Made by a program: the position numbers and the translations under genes. A stretch of 28,866 bases of DNA from a virus, in the IMG/VR virus record IMGVR_UViG_3300041809_001481, positions 1-28,866 of that record; one strand, 5' to 3'. The notes beneath the pieces are model-generated. The model was not told where the DNA came from and ran no database searches. It worked only from the letters and a program-made list of their open reading frames with translations. Positions 14,042-21,271 of this stretch are shown piece by piece (position 1 is the first letter of the stretch; the number at the start of each line of letters is the position of its first letter).

Positions 14042-15105
14042 ATTGATTTTGCCAACACAGATAACGGTTGAAAAACTTCTTGGAGCCACACATGAAAATT
14101 TGGAATAGCAGAGTGCATTCCGTTTGCGGTCAGTTTTTGAACGAACAAAAACTTATTGTATTCATACACGTGCTCTGCCGCCGCGTTTATCTGCATTTGC
14201 AATGACGGAGAAAAACTCGGGATCTTAAGTTGCATCAATTCGTAGTTTCTTTTTACAATCGCCTCCTGCTCCACAACGGTGGAAAACTTCTTGCTCTCAT
14301 TCATGCGATTCTTCGCGGACTCTATCAGTTCTGACACCGATGTTTCTTTCGCCTCTGTAAGAAACGGAAAAATCTTTAGCGCAGTTTTTAACTGTATTCC
14401 TCCGACACCATCTATGCAATCACTGTCATCGCCAGCAAGTATTCTGTAATACACAAAATTTGTTGGATGGATTCCGTACTCATTGACGATATCCTGCACA
14501 CCATAAATTTTCTTCTTTATCGGACTCCATATTTGAATCCTGTCATTTACTAGTTGCAAATAATCCTTGTCTGCGCTCATTATTGTCATGCGCGACGTGT
14601 GATACATTTGTGTAGCAATATATGCAATGGCATCGTCTGCCTCGATATAATCAATAGAAATGACGCTCACTGGCAGGTTTCTCAGGAAATCGACCAATTT
14701 CATCATTTGTTGTATCATCGCCTCGTGCTCTGTCGCCGGATCGCTCATGTCCTCATATGCGCGATTTACCCTCGTTGGCATGGCACGCTTGTTCTTGTAC
14801 CCCGGAAATATTTTTTTTCTGCGCTCGCTTCCGCCTTTCCCGTCGAACACAATGATTACTCTGGTCGGATGAAGCAGCTTAATGGAGTATCCGAGTGTAC
14901 TCAAAAATCCACTTATTCCACCAATATGTTCCCCATTATCGTTTAATGTCGGCGTGGCGATCCACGTCCTGATGAAATTGTTTGTCCCGTCTACCAGAAG
15001 AATATCATCATCGCGGCGGTTCTTGGTATTAACCCCAAGAACCGCATGTTCCGCCTTTATCTGAGAAAAGATGGAAGTGAATTTCTTCTTTGTTTCATTT
15101 TCCAT
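14038..15105 (-). CDS. rnh: RNase H / 5'-3' exonuclease (T4 Rnh, FEN family; 355 aa)
   Basis: Flap/5' nuclease that removes RNA primers from Okazaki fragments. The FEN-family metal-binding acidic residues are in order: VDG (D39) followed by TNNFIRTW; VFDGKGGSERRKKIFPGYK (D88 and the basic bridge region); IEADDAIAYIA (E155, D157, D158); SADKDYLQLV (D179, D181); and LAGDDSDCIDGVGG (D226, D229) leading into the helix-hairpin-helix (H3TH) DNA-binding segment. T4 Rnh is 305 residues; the extra ~50 are mostly C-terminal. It starts 4 bases after the recombinase stop, so translation is likely coupled. Confidence 0.9.
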   Translation of the reverse strand: MENETKKKFTSIFSQIKAEHAVLGVNTKNRRDDDILLVDGTNNFIRTWIATPTLNDNGEHIGGISGFLSTLGYSIKLLHPTRVIIVFDGKGGSERRKKIFPGYKNKRAMPTRVNRAYEDMSDPATEHEAMIQQMMKLVDFLRNLPVSVISIDYIEADDAIAYIATQMYHTSRMTIMSADKDYLQLVNDRIQIWSPIKKKIYGVQDIVNEYGIHPTNFVYYRILAGDDSDCIDGVGGIQLKTALKIFPFLTEAKETSVSELIESAKNRMNESKKFSTVVEQEAIVKRNYELMQLKIPSFSPSLQMQINAAAEHVYEYNKFLFVQKLTANGMHSAIPNFHVWLQEVFQPLSVLAKSI

Positions 15106-15109
15106 GAAA

Positions 15110-16372
15110 TCAATCGTCCATCCCCTCGCCCTCTTCGGAAATTTCGATATCGTCTGCCATTTCCGTATTCGGAGCCTTATACTTCATAATGTACTCTTCA
15201 CACACTTTGTTATACAAATACTCCTTGCAATCAGGACGATCCTGTAGAAGTTTAGGCAAGTCTTTCTTTTCAAATACAACTGTCTCGGGCTCTTTGCCTT
15301 CAACGGTCATAACGAATTGCAAGAATTTTGCTTTCTTCTTATCTTCTTCTTTCTCGTCAGCGATTTCCTTCTTCGTTTTTTTCTTTTCAGGTTTTTCGGG
15401 TTTGTCGGACTTTTCCTTCTTCGCGGGCTGCTTGACAACAATATCCCAATCCATCAGCTTTTCCAGCCAATTTCCATAGTTGTCGATGCCACGATCAAAG
15501 AAAATATTGAACTCGACAGCACGCATGGGTGGACCCATACGGTTCTTGATAATCGTACATTTGGTTTTCATACCAATGACTTCCTTGTTGGCGTTTTTAA
15601 TTTGCCCGATGGCCTTCAAACGTACACGCAGTGATGAATAAAAAGCCAGTGCCTTACCCCCACCAGTTGTCCATGGATCACCAAGACCAACAAAGCCAAC
15701 CTTCGCTCGTAGTTGGTTCGTAAAAACCAAACATATCCGCTGTGTAGCAATCAGTCCCTTGAGTTTCCTCATGGCTGCACTGATAAGAATTGCCTTGCTC
15801 GTGTTGTATCCAGCTATGCTATGGTCGTGCGCCATCTCAGTCTTGGTTGAAGCCGCAGCAATGCTATCAACAACGATTGTCAATAGACGATCCTTGTTTT
15901 CTTTTGCATTACGAACCTTGGCAATGATCTGTTCAATACCATCGAAGATATCCTCCACGGTATCCCAATTTTGTATATGAAGCATCTTAGTCAAATTGAC
16001 TCCAATTGCTTTCAAAAATTCCCGCGAAGCAGCATATTCCGTGTCAATGAAAACCGCCATTCCGCCTTTTTTCTGCGTCTCCGCCAGAATGTGTGCCGCG
16101 AGCAAGCTCTTGCCGGATGATTCGAGCCCAGTAAGCTCGGTGATACGCCCAACAGGAACTCCCGCATGTGGACGATTTGCAATGCCCACGTCAAGAAGGT
16201 CATTGCCAGTAGATACCCAGTCTATGATTTGAGAAGGATTGTCATCGTCTGCATCCAGAAAAAATGCAACCTTGTTGTCTTTATTAAGTGCTTCTGCCAG
16301 CGCGTCCGCAAGCTCGTCACGACCTGCCATGTTTGGCTTTTCCTCGCGCTCTTTCTTTTTTTCTTTGTCCAT
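15110..16372 (-). CDS. uvsX: UvsX/RecA-like recombinase (420 aa)
   Basis: Strand-exchange recombinase for recombination-dependent replication. The ATPase core has Walker A GLESSGKS (82-89), VFIDTEYAA, Walker B LLTIVVDSIAAAS, a DNA-binding L1/L2 region around TNQLRAKVGF and DPWTTGGGKALAFYSS, and NRMGPPMRAVEF. The C-terminal quarter is unusual: a lysine/glutamate-rich stretch (EKPEKKKTKKEIADEKEED), a short folded piece with DLPKLLQDRPDCKEYLYNKV, and an acidic end (DIEISEEGEGMDD). The frame is open to 16426, but the first 18 residues there overlap a terminator hairpin, so ATG 16372 is preferred. No clear Shine-Dalgarno. It forms a unit with the downstream RNase H and helicase genes. Confidence 0.92.
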   Translation of the reverse strand: MDKEKKKEREEKPNMAGRDELADALAEALNKDNKVAFFLDADDDNPSQIIDWVSTGNDLLDVGIANRPHAGVPVGRITELTGLESSGKSLLAAHILAETQKKGGMAVFIDTEYAASREFLKAIGVNLTKMLHIQNWDTVEDIFDGIEQIIAKVRNAKENKDRLLTIVVDSIAAASTKTEMAHDHSIAGYNTSKAILISAAMRKLKGLIATQRICLVFTNQLRAKVGFVGLGDPWTTGGGKALAFYSSLRVRLKAIGQIKNANKEVIGMKTKCTIIKNRMGPPMRAVEFNIFFDRGIDNYGNWLEKLMDWDIVVKQPAKKEKSDKPEKPEKKKTKKEIADEKEEDKKKAKFLQFVMTVEGKEPETVVFEKKDLPKLLQDRPDCKEYLYNKVCEEYIMKYKAPNTEMADDIEISEEGEGMDD

Positions 16373-16390
16373 AATATAGTTGGTTGTTAA

Positions 16391-16427
16391 AATGGGTGTA
16401 CCATCGTGTACCAGCGATACACCCATT
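16391..16427 (-). terminator. Terminator after the gp32-like gene
   Basis: Arms AATGGGTGTA / TACACCCATT (10 bp) with a 17-base loop that can itself pair ATCG/CGAT, 21 bases after the ssDNA-binding protein stop. The minus strand continues TTTTAAC. It separates the abundant gp32-like transcript from uvsX. Confidence 0.65.
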
Positions 16428-16448
16428 CTAATGGTTTAATTTGGAAGA

Positions 16449-17285
16449 TTACACCTTGTTATCAAACAAGGATGCAAACTCGTCAGCAATTTCTTGCGTC
16501 GAGGCTGTTGATTTCACAGCAGCCTTTGCGGTCGCGCTCTCTAGGGCGGGTGCGGCTGCAACTGGTGCAGCGGCGTCGGGAGCAACAGGAACTTCCTCCG
16601 TGGTTGGAGTTGGCTCGGCTCCTTCTGCTGGCCCATTCAAGTATGCGTCCATCACGGCAGCAAGCTCGTCATATGTCAACTCAGGGAATAGCTCAATGAT
16701 ATTCTTCTGGTGCTTGACCTTTTCCTTCAATTCGGTATCAGTGATATCGAATGCGAGACTTGGATTCGGTTTGACGCGGATCGAGGTCTCAGGAAAATCC
16801 TTTCCGGTCTCTTCTGCTGTCTTGAATTCCACCGTAATGTCACGGCCAGTCTTCAAGTCAGTGATGTCGCCGTAATCGGGATCAGCAATAAGTGCAAGTA
16901 TTTCCTGATAAACTTGCTTGCCCATTCCCCAAAACTTAACGCCCTCGGAGTTGAGGCCGCGTACAAGAACGGGAACATATGTGCGAAGCTTCGGCTCCAA
17001 CGAGCGACCTTGCTTCCAATCTTCCTTGTCCCCGCTTTTCTTGAGTTTGTTGGCAAACTCAACGATAGGATCGGGGCGATTGAACGACGCAGGACTCAAA
17101 TAAGTCTTGTTGTTCAAATTGTAATGGAAAAGCAATTCAATAAACGGATTGTCTGGTTGATGCGAGTACGGGACAATGCGAACGACTTGTTTTCCCGGTT
17201 GTGGTTTCCACAGTGCGGTGGACTTTGTTGATGAATTCTTGAGTGCCTCAAGACGATTCTTAATTTTTGCGAGATCGAGCGACAT
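16449..17285 (-). CDS. gp32-like single-stranded DNA-binding protein (278 aa)
   Basis: Single-strand binding protein of T4 gp32 type. The N-terminal basic region has SLDLAKIKNRLEALKN and a LAST-like KSTALWKP; the core has KQVVRIVPY and RTYVPVLVRGLNSEGVKFWGMG; the end is an Ala/Pro-rich linker (VAPDAAAPVAAAPALES) and an acidic, aromatic-tipped tail EIADEFASLFDNKV for partner docking. There is not one cysteine, so the Zn site of T4 gp32 is absent. The ribosome binding site AAAGGA is excellent (seven bases before the ATG), and the gene is closed by a terminator, both fitting high expression. T4 gp32 is 301 residues. Confidence 0.88.
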   Translation of the reverse strand: MSLDLAKIKNRLEALKNSSTKSTALWKPQPGKQVVRIVPYSHQPDNPFIELLFHYNLNNKTYLSPASFNRPDPIVEFANKLKKSGDKEDWKQGRSLEPKLRTYVPVLVRGLNSEGVKFWGMGKQVYQEILALIADPDYGDITDLKTGRDITVEFKTAEETGKDFPETSIRVKPNPSLAFDITDTELKEKVKHQKNIIELFPELTYDELAAVMDAYLNGPAEGAEPTPTTEEVPVAPDAAAPVAAAPALESATAKAAVKSTASTQEIADEFASLFDNKV

Positions 17286-17315
17286 GCGGTTTCCTTTTGA
17301 TTTATTGTTTATTGT

Positions 17316-18053
17316 TTACTTACTATTGATTAACTGAGTATCAGCTAATGATTGAATAGATTGGTCTAGAAATGGTTTATTGTCAAGTTGTAATAACACG
17401 TTTCTGCGCGCCCAACCTTGTTTTATTGATGCTCCTAAATTAAGTTTATGTTGCGCTGAGAATGGCGCTCTCTTTTTTCCGGTTAATGCCGCCGATATTT
17501 TTGCTCTCCACTCAGCAGAAATGTTTTTATGTGATTCGGCTATCTTGCTCCGGTGTGCCTCCGACATTGGGCCTAATTTTCTCCCCTTTTTTGCCGCAGA
17601 TATGTTAGCACCAATCTCAGACGACCGCGCTTCGCGAGCAACTCTTATCTTGTGCCGCATTTCGTCCGTCCAAGGATGGCCCGGTTTTCCTGCTTTTGCG
17701 GCAGACATTTTCATCTTTGTTTCATCAGAAAATTTTCCGTGACTGCCACCCTCACGAATATTATATCCAGTTTTTATGGAGTCATACTCGCGCATCCAAT
17801 ACATTTCTCGATAATCCAATATCCAATCAATTGGATTACACTCTTCTAAGATTATTTTATCAAAATCATCATACCCATATTTAAGCAATGCACGATAAAT
17901 TTTTCGCTGACCCTTACAATTTTTATATTTATAGGCTTTTTCCCACCTATCAAAAATATTAAGACTTTGGCCGACATACCACTTCCCTGTCGTTTTACAT
18001 TTCAAGCCATATATTCCGCACACTATTTTAACTGATAAATCATCACTGGTCAT
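17316..18053 (-). CDS. GIY-YIG homing endonuclease (Seg-like, 245 aa)
   Basis: Free-standing homing endonuclease. GIY motif at residues 13-15 (CGIYGLKCKTTGKWYVGQS, with WYVGQ as the YIG part), the family arginine in NIFDRWEKA, and the metal-binding glutamate probably in DYREMYWM. The C-terminal half has at least four NUMOD3-like helical DNA-binding repeats (FSDETKMKMSAAKAG, MSEAHRSKIAESHK, ISAEWRAKISAALTG, FSAQHKLNLGASIKQG). It sits just upstream of the gp32-like gene, the usual kind of conserved target for such elements. It follows a terminator and a variant CTATTTATT motif, so it may have its own promoter. The catalytic motifs look intact. Confidence 0.88.
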   Translation of the reverse strand: MTSDDLSVKIVCGIYGLKCKTTGKWYVGQSLNIFDRWEKAYKYKNCKGQRKIYRALLKYGYDDFDKIILEECNPIDWILDYREMYWMREYDSIKTGYNIREGGSHGKFSDETKMKMSAAKAGKPGHPWTDEMRHKIRVAREARSSEIGANISAAKKGRKLGPMSEAHRSKIAESHKNISAEWRAKISAALTGKKRAPFSAQHKLNLGASIKQGWARRNVLLQLDNKPFLDQSIQSLADTQLINSK

Positions 18054-18083
18054 TTGTTAATTGTGAGCATTAAATCGCTCAAG

Positions 18084-18092
18084 AATAAATAG
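18084..18092 (-). promoter_or_regulatory. CTATTTATT variant motif before homing endonuclease
   Basis: Minus strand CTATTTATT, one base different from the nonamer seen at four other sites, 15 bases after the terminator at 18108-18126 and 30 bases before the GIY-YIG start. Same hairpin-motif-gene order as the other copies. Confidence 0.35.
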
Positions 18093-18107
18093 CAGCACGC
18101 TCTGAAA

Positions 18108-18126
18108 AACGATTAGAAAAATCGTT
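18108..18126 (-). terminator. Intrinsic terminator overlapping a stop codon
   Basis: 7-bp stem AACGATT / AATCGTT with a 5-base loop; on the minus strand it starts within the TAA of the 132-residue gene and is followed by TTTTTC once the loop closes. Good intrinsic terminator in a compact arrangement. Confidence 0.65.
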
Positions 18127-18523
18127 ATTTTATTCTGAAAATTCTCAGCAATTTTGTCGGGGTTATTTTGACTTTTCCCTCGCGAGTCGTGATGAAACAG
18201 TTCCTATAGTGGTCCCAATCAATCTGATATGTTCGCACCAAAACGCCACCATTGTTTTCTTTGATCAACTCGTTCAATGCGTTGATGGAATAGATTGTAT
18301 TGAATTCTTTCTTACGGTGAACCGAAACTGTGTGAGGATAGAATTGTCCGTTCGATTTTTCCGCGTTGTACGTAAGAAAAATGTCCGTTGGGTCGGCACC
18401 GCTTTGCAAAACATAAACCTTCTTGTCAACGAGATTGTAATAGCTGCAAACAGATTCTATTTCGGTCAAGTACGTTTCGTGCTTAGAAAACGTGCACAGC
18501 AATTGTGTAACCATGGGTTGCAT
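18125..18523 (-). CDS. Hypothetical protein (132 aa)
   Basis: Unrecognised, probably a compact alpha/beta protein: strands around KKVYVLQSG, DIFLTYNAE and HTVSVHRKK, then a helix NALNELIKEN and a strand GGVLVRTYQI. The end is strongly basic (KVKITPTKLLRIFRIK), which would suit nucleic-acid contact. It begins one base after the stop of the 297-residue gene and ends inside a terminator, so these two genes form a unit. The location beside gp32-like and polymerase genes hints at a replication or expression role, but I see no named motif. Confidence 0.65.
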   Translation of the reverse strand: MQPMVTQLLCTFSKHETYLTEIESVCSYYNLVDKKVYVLQSGADPTDIFLTYNAEKSNGQFYPHTVSVHRKKEFNTIYSINALNELIKENNGGVLVRTYQIDWDHYRNCFITTREGKVKITPTKLLRIFRIK

Positions 18524-18524
18524 G

Positions 18525-19418
18525 TCACGTTCGGTTTTTTTCGGCGTAAATCTTCAACTCATCACGATGCACGTTATTGATCGGAACAACTTCACCAGAA
18601 AGTCCTAACACTGCCATTGAGTTTCCCCTATCGTCTCTCCACTCCCCATACGGTGTAGGTTTCCACCCTTTTTGAGTAGCAAATTGTGTTGAGATTGCAA
18701 CGTACTGTGGGGTGATCGGCTGCGGTTCTGGCGCGGGCTCGGGCGCAGTTGTGGGCGGAGTAGCTGGCGCTTCTGGTGCAGGAGCCTTTCCTGCCGGGGA
18801 TGTTCCACCCGACGGCCCGGATGGTGGTAATGCGCTCGATGAATTTGTTGGCGGCGATTCTGTTGGCTCGCCAGTGCCGTCTGTGGCATCCGGTGTTGTC
18901 TTTCCCGGTGCGGGGTTGCTGTTGCCAGAATCATTTTTCGCGGGTGTTTCCGGTTGCTGTGAATCCCCTTGCGCATCTGCTGCCGGAACCTGTCCTGCCA
19001 CGGGTTGCTGTGGAGCATTTGTTGGAACTTCTTCTGGCTCGGTAACGCTCGGGTCTTGCTGCGTCTGCCTGCGCTGCTTACCTTTCCTCTTGTAATACAA
19101 ATTCATCCCCCCTTTACCGTGTGTCGGATCGGTAACGAAATGCGTATGTTTCTTGAGGGCGGCATCGCGATATTCTTTTGATGGGAAAGTAACAAGCCAT
19201 CCTTCCTTATTGTAAGCCTGACGTTCTGGATATTTACCCTCATCGACGAATCGTTGAACAAACTCATTTATGGTCTGCTCATTGATTCCCGAATCGTACA
19301 TCACCTCTGCAATAACTTGAACGTGCTCGACGTTCTTTAAATCTACTATGCCATCCGGTATTCTGGAATCTAGCGCTGCTTCCGAGATAATGCCCAAAAT
19401 AAATTGTTCCGTGTCCAT
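18525..19418 (-). CDS. Hypothetical protein with long Pro/Ala/Thr linker (297 aa)
   Basis: Three parts. Residues 1-120 look folded: helices FILGIISEAAL and NEQTINEFVQRFVDEGKYP, then RQAYNKEGWLVTFPSKEYRD and a basic patch KRKGKQRRQ. Residues about 125-235 are a low-complexity linker rich in Pro, Ala, Thr, Ser and Gly (for example APAPEAPATPPTTAPEPAPE), probably disordered. Residues 236-297 form a second small domain (YVAISTQFATQKGWKPTPYG, then AVLGLSGEVVPINNVHRDELK). I know similar 'YNKEGWLVTFPSKEYRDAA' segments from phage proteins of unknown function. It starts seven bases after a CTATTTATA motif, at the head of a unit, so it may be a late or structural protein. Confidence 0.65.
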   Translation of the reverse strand: MDTEQFILGIISEAALDSRIPDGIVDLKNVEHVQVIAEVMYDSGINEQTINEFVQRFVDEGKYPERQAYNKEGWLVTFPSKEYRDAALKKHTHFVTDPTHGKGGMNLYYKRKGKQRRQTQQDPSVTEPEEVPTNAPQQPVAGQVPAADAQGDSQQPETPAKNDSGNSNPAPGKTTPDATDGTGEPTESPPTNSSSALPPSGPSGGTSPAGKAPAPEAPATPPTTAPEPAPEPQPITPQYVAISTQFATQKGWKPTPYGEWRDDRGNSMAVLGLSGEVVPINNVHRDELKIYAEKNRT

Positions 19419-19425
19419 ATGTCTC

Positions 19426-19434
19426 TATAAATAG
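19426..19434 (-). promoter_or_regulatory. CTATTTATA motif before gene at 19418
   Basis: Third exact copy of the minus-strand nonamer, seven bases before the ATG at 19418 and nine bases after the hairpin that follows the polymerase gene. Confidence 0.5.
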
Positions 19435-19443
19435 TAATATGCA

Positions 19444-19460
19444 CCACGATTGTTTCGTGG
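19444..19460 (-). terminator. Hairpin after the family A polymerase gene
   Basis: 6-bp perfect stem CCACGA / TCGTGG with a TTGTT loop, 12 bases after the stop at 19473. No U-run follows on the minus strand (GCATATTAC), so termination would be weak; it may instead mark the boundary of the next transcript. Confidence 0.45.
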
Positions 19461-19472
19461 TATATATAAATA

Positions 19473-20897
19473 TTACGACAGAGACACAACCTTCATGTCT
19501 TTGTACGATTTTCCGACATATACCTTCACCGGGAGATTGTCACGCTCCATGATCTTCTTGATCTTTTTTATAGTATCTATTCCGTCTTCCTTGTGGGCAT
19601 CAAAGAGAATACTGTCATACGTATACAAGACGGGCATGGTTTTTTTACCATCCAATTGGATCAACAGGTCACTCAGCACGTCCACTGCCATCTCTGTCTC
19701 GTATGCCTGCAATATATAATTAAACAGCTTGCTTGGGTTGGCCTCTTGAATGTGGCAAGGCCGTATTTTTCTTTTATATTTCGGCGTTTCCACATACCCG
19801 TTCTCGGTATAGAACTTCCACCGATGATCAATATATTCTTGAGCTTTGGCCAGATAAGGCACGTGCAGCCATTTCTTGTCTATCCCACCATATATCTGCG
19901 GGAAGGTATATGCCTTAGAAACCGCAATATCCTCTTCATCGACCTCTTTCTTGTCAAAAAAATACTTGGCAAGGTACGCATAAGGATTCTCACTTGCAGG
20001 CATATGGAAGTTTGCCAAATGAGCAATCAAACGAGGATGGAAAGCGTTATAATCCATCAATACCAGCATACCATCGCTTCCATACCGCGTCACAAAACAA
20101 CTTCTGCTTTGATCCTCTTTTTTTAATGCTGCATAATTGACGCCCGCAAACCGATTGCTTGGTCTCCCTGTGCTGGTAAGAAAATTGTACTGGGAAAACA
20201 CGAGATTGCCCTTGATATGCTTTGCTTGGTTGTCGCCAAAATGATCTACAAAGTCATTGTTTACACACAATCCATTTGACTCCAATTTGGCAAAGCAGCA
20301 CGTCATGGTGTCATTTACAAACCGAAACCCCGGATCATCGATGCCGTCCAACTTAATTTTCTTAAAATACTCAACCTTTTCCAAAAATACGCGGGCGTGT
20401 TTGTACAATGGCACGCACCCGTTCGTATCGGGAACATTTCTGAAGTTTTGATTAACAAAATTATGGGCGTTGGTGGTGTATTCGGCGGCATCAATTTCTC
20501 CGTCGTTCAAAAACTTTAAAACGGTGATGTCCACAAGCCCGTGGTCGCCCCTAAATAATTGAACCACATTCTTTTTGTTCCACACAAATTTTCTGCGCTT
20601 GGTTGCCTGAAGTGCGTTATTGAGTTTCTCGGTTCCTCCGACAATTGCCACAGCCTCCTGATGATTAATCGGCAAACAGGCACACGCTTCAGACGCCACA
20701 AAATAGAAAAACAGCAAACTAACGGTATTATTCATGCAATGTTTCTCGGCATCCACACAAACAACATCTATCAATACATCGTCCGTCATTATATTGGACA
20801 CCAGCATGTCTAAATCAACTTGACTTTCTACAATTTGCACGCGAACAGGCTGCACCTTGCTGGCCAATTTGTCAACAAATATTAGTTGCCTCGCCAA
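19473..20897 (-). CDS. DNA polymerase family A-like protein (474 aa)
   Basis: Palm/fingers of a Pol I-type polymerase. From the TTG at 20897: thumb-palm signature TSTGRPSNRFAGVNYAAL (241-258; Pol I has ATGRLSS...LQNIP), motif A MDYNAFHPRLIAHLAN with D282, motif B KAYTFPQIYGGI (K328, Y336), then GYVETPKYKRKI and NYILQAYETEMAVDVL as in Pol I, and motif C YTYDSILFD with D428. Both metal-binding aspartates are present, but the Pol I motif-B arginine is Ile and motif C has YDS instead of HDE. The first ~190 residues do not show a clear exonuclease triad. No ATG is available near the start; a TTG overlaps the upstream gene by 16 bases. A family B polymerase begins elsewhere in the window, so this one may be a repair or accessory enzyme. 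Confidence 0.8.
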   Translation of the reverse strand: MARQLIFVDKLASKVQPVRVQIVESQVDLDMLVSNIMTDDVLIDVVCVDAEKHCMNNTVSLLFFYFVASEACACLPINHQEAVAIVGGTEKLNNALQATKRRKFVWNKKNVVQLFRGDHGLVDITVLKFLNDGEIDAAEYTTNAHNFVNQNFRNVPDTNGCVPLYKHARVFLEKVEYFKKIKLDGIDDPGFRFVNDTMTCCFAKLESNGLCVNNDFVDHFGDNQAKHIKGNLVFSQYNFLTSTGRPSNRFAGVNYAALKKEDQSRSCFVTRYGSDGMLVLMDYNAFHPRLIAHLANFHMPASENPYAYLAKYFFDKKEVDEEDIAVSKAYTFPQIYGGIDKKWLHVPYLAKAQEYIDHRWKFYTENGYVETPKYKRKIRPCHIQEANPSKLFNYILQAYETEMAVDVLSDLLIQLDGKKTMPVLYTYDSILFDAHKEDGIDTIKKIKKIMERDNLPVKVYVGKSYKDMKVVSLS

Positions 20898-21271
20898 TAC
20901 TCCAAGAGATTCGGCAATGCCAATGACAAATCTACCCCATTTTCTACTTTGACCCGATTTATTTCAGAGGTATTCAGTTCTACGACTCCAAAATTGGTGA
21001 TTATTTTCCCCGAATATGTGTTGTTCTTTGGGCCTGAAATTGCCCAACTAAGGGAAACTGTGGCATATAGCGAAGTACTAATATTTTGAACTTGCTGATT
21101 CTGAATCTCTATTACTGCGTTCGAGTTGAGTTTTTTTGCAAATACGCGGGTAATAGATCCATTTGAGTAATCCTGCGACGTGGGAGTTGGCTTATATGGT
21201 ATTGGTGCCGTTCCGATATCGAGCCCGGAAACGTCTCCATATTCAGATACTATGTTTTCATTATAAATCAT
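20882..21271 (-). CDS. Hypothetical structural protein (129 aa)
   Basis: Unrecognised. The start is fixed by ATGA overlap with the stop of the 791-residue gene (ATG 21271). After a Pro/Thr-rich lead (APIPYKPTPTSQ) the chain looks all-beta: alternating strands such as AVIEIQNQQVQNISTSLYAT and SGKIITNFGVVELN, ending in a short helix (SLALPNLLEYWRG). No cysteine, no membrane helix. Its coupling to the large baseplate gene suggests a small virion or baseplate component. It overlaps the TTG start of the polymerase gene by 16 bases. Confidence 0.65.
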   Translation of the reverse strand: MIYNENIVSEYGDVSGLDIGTAPIPYKPTPTSQDYSNGSITRVFAKKLNSNAVIEIQNQQVQNISTSLYATVSLSWAISGPKNNTYSGKIITNFGVVELNTSEINRVKVENGVDLSLALPNLLEYWRGN

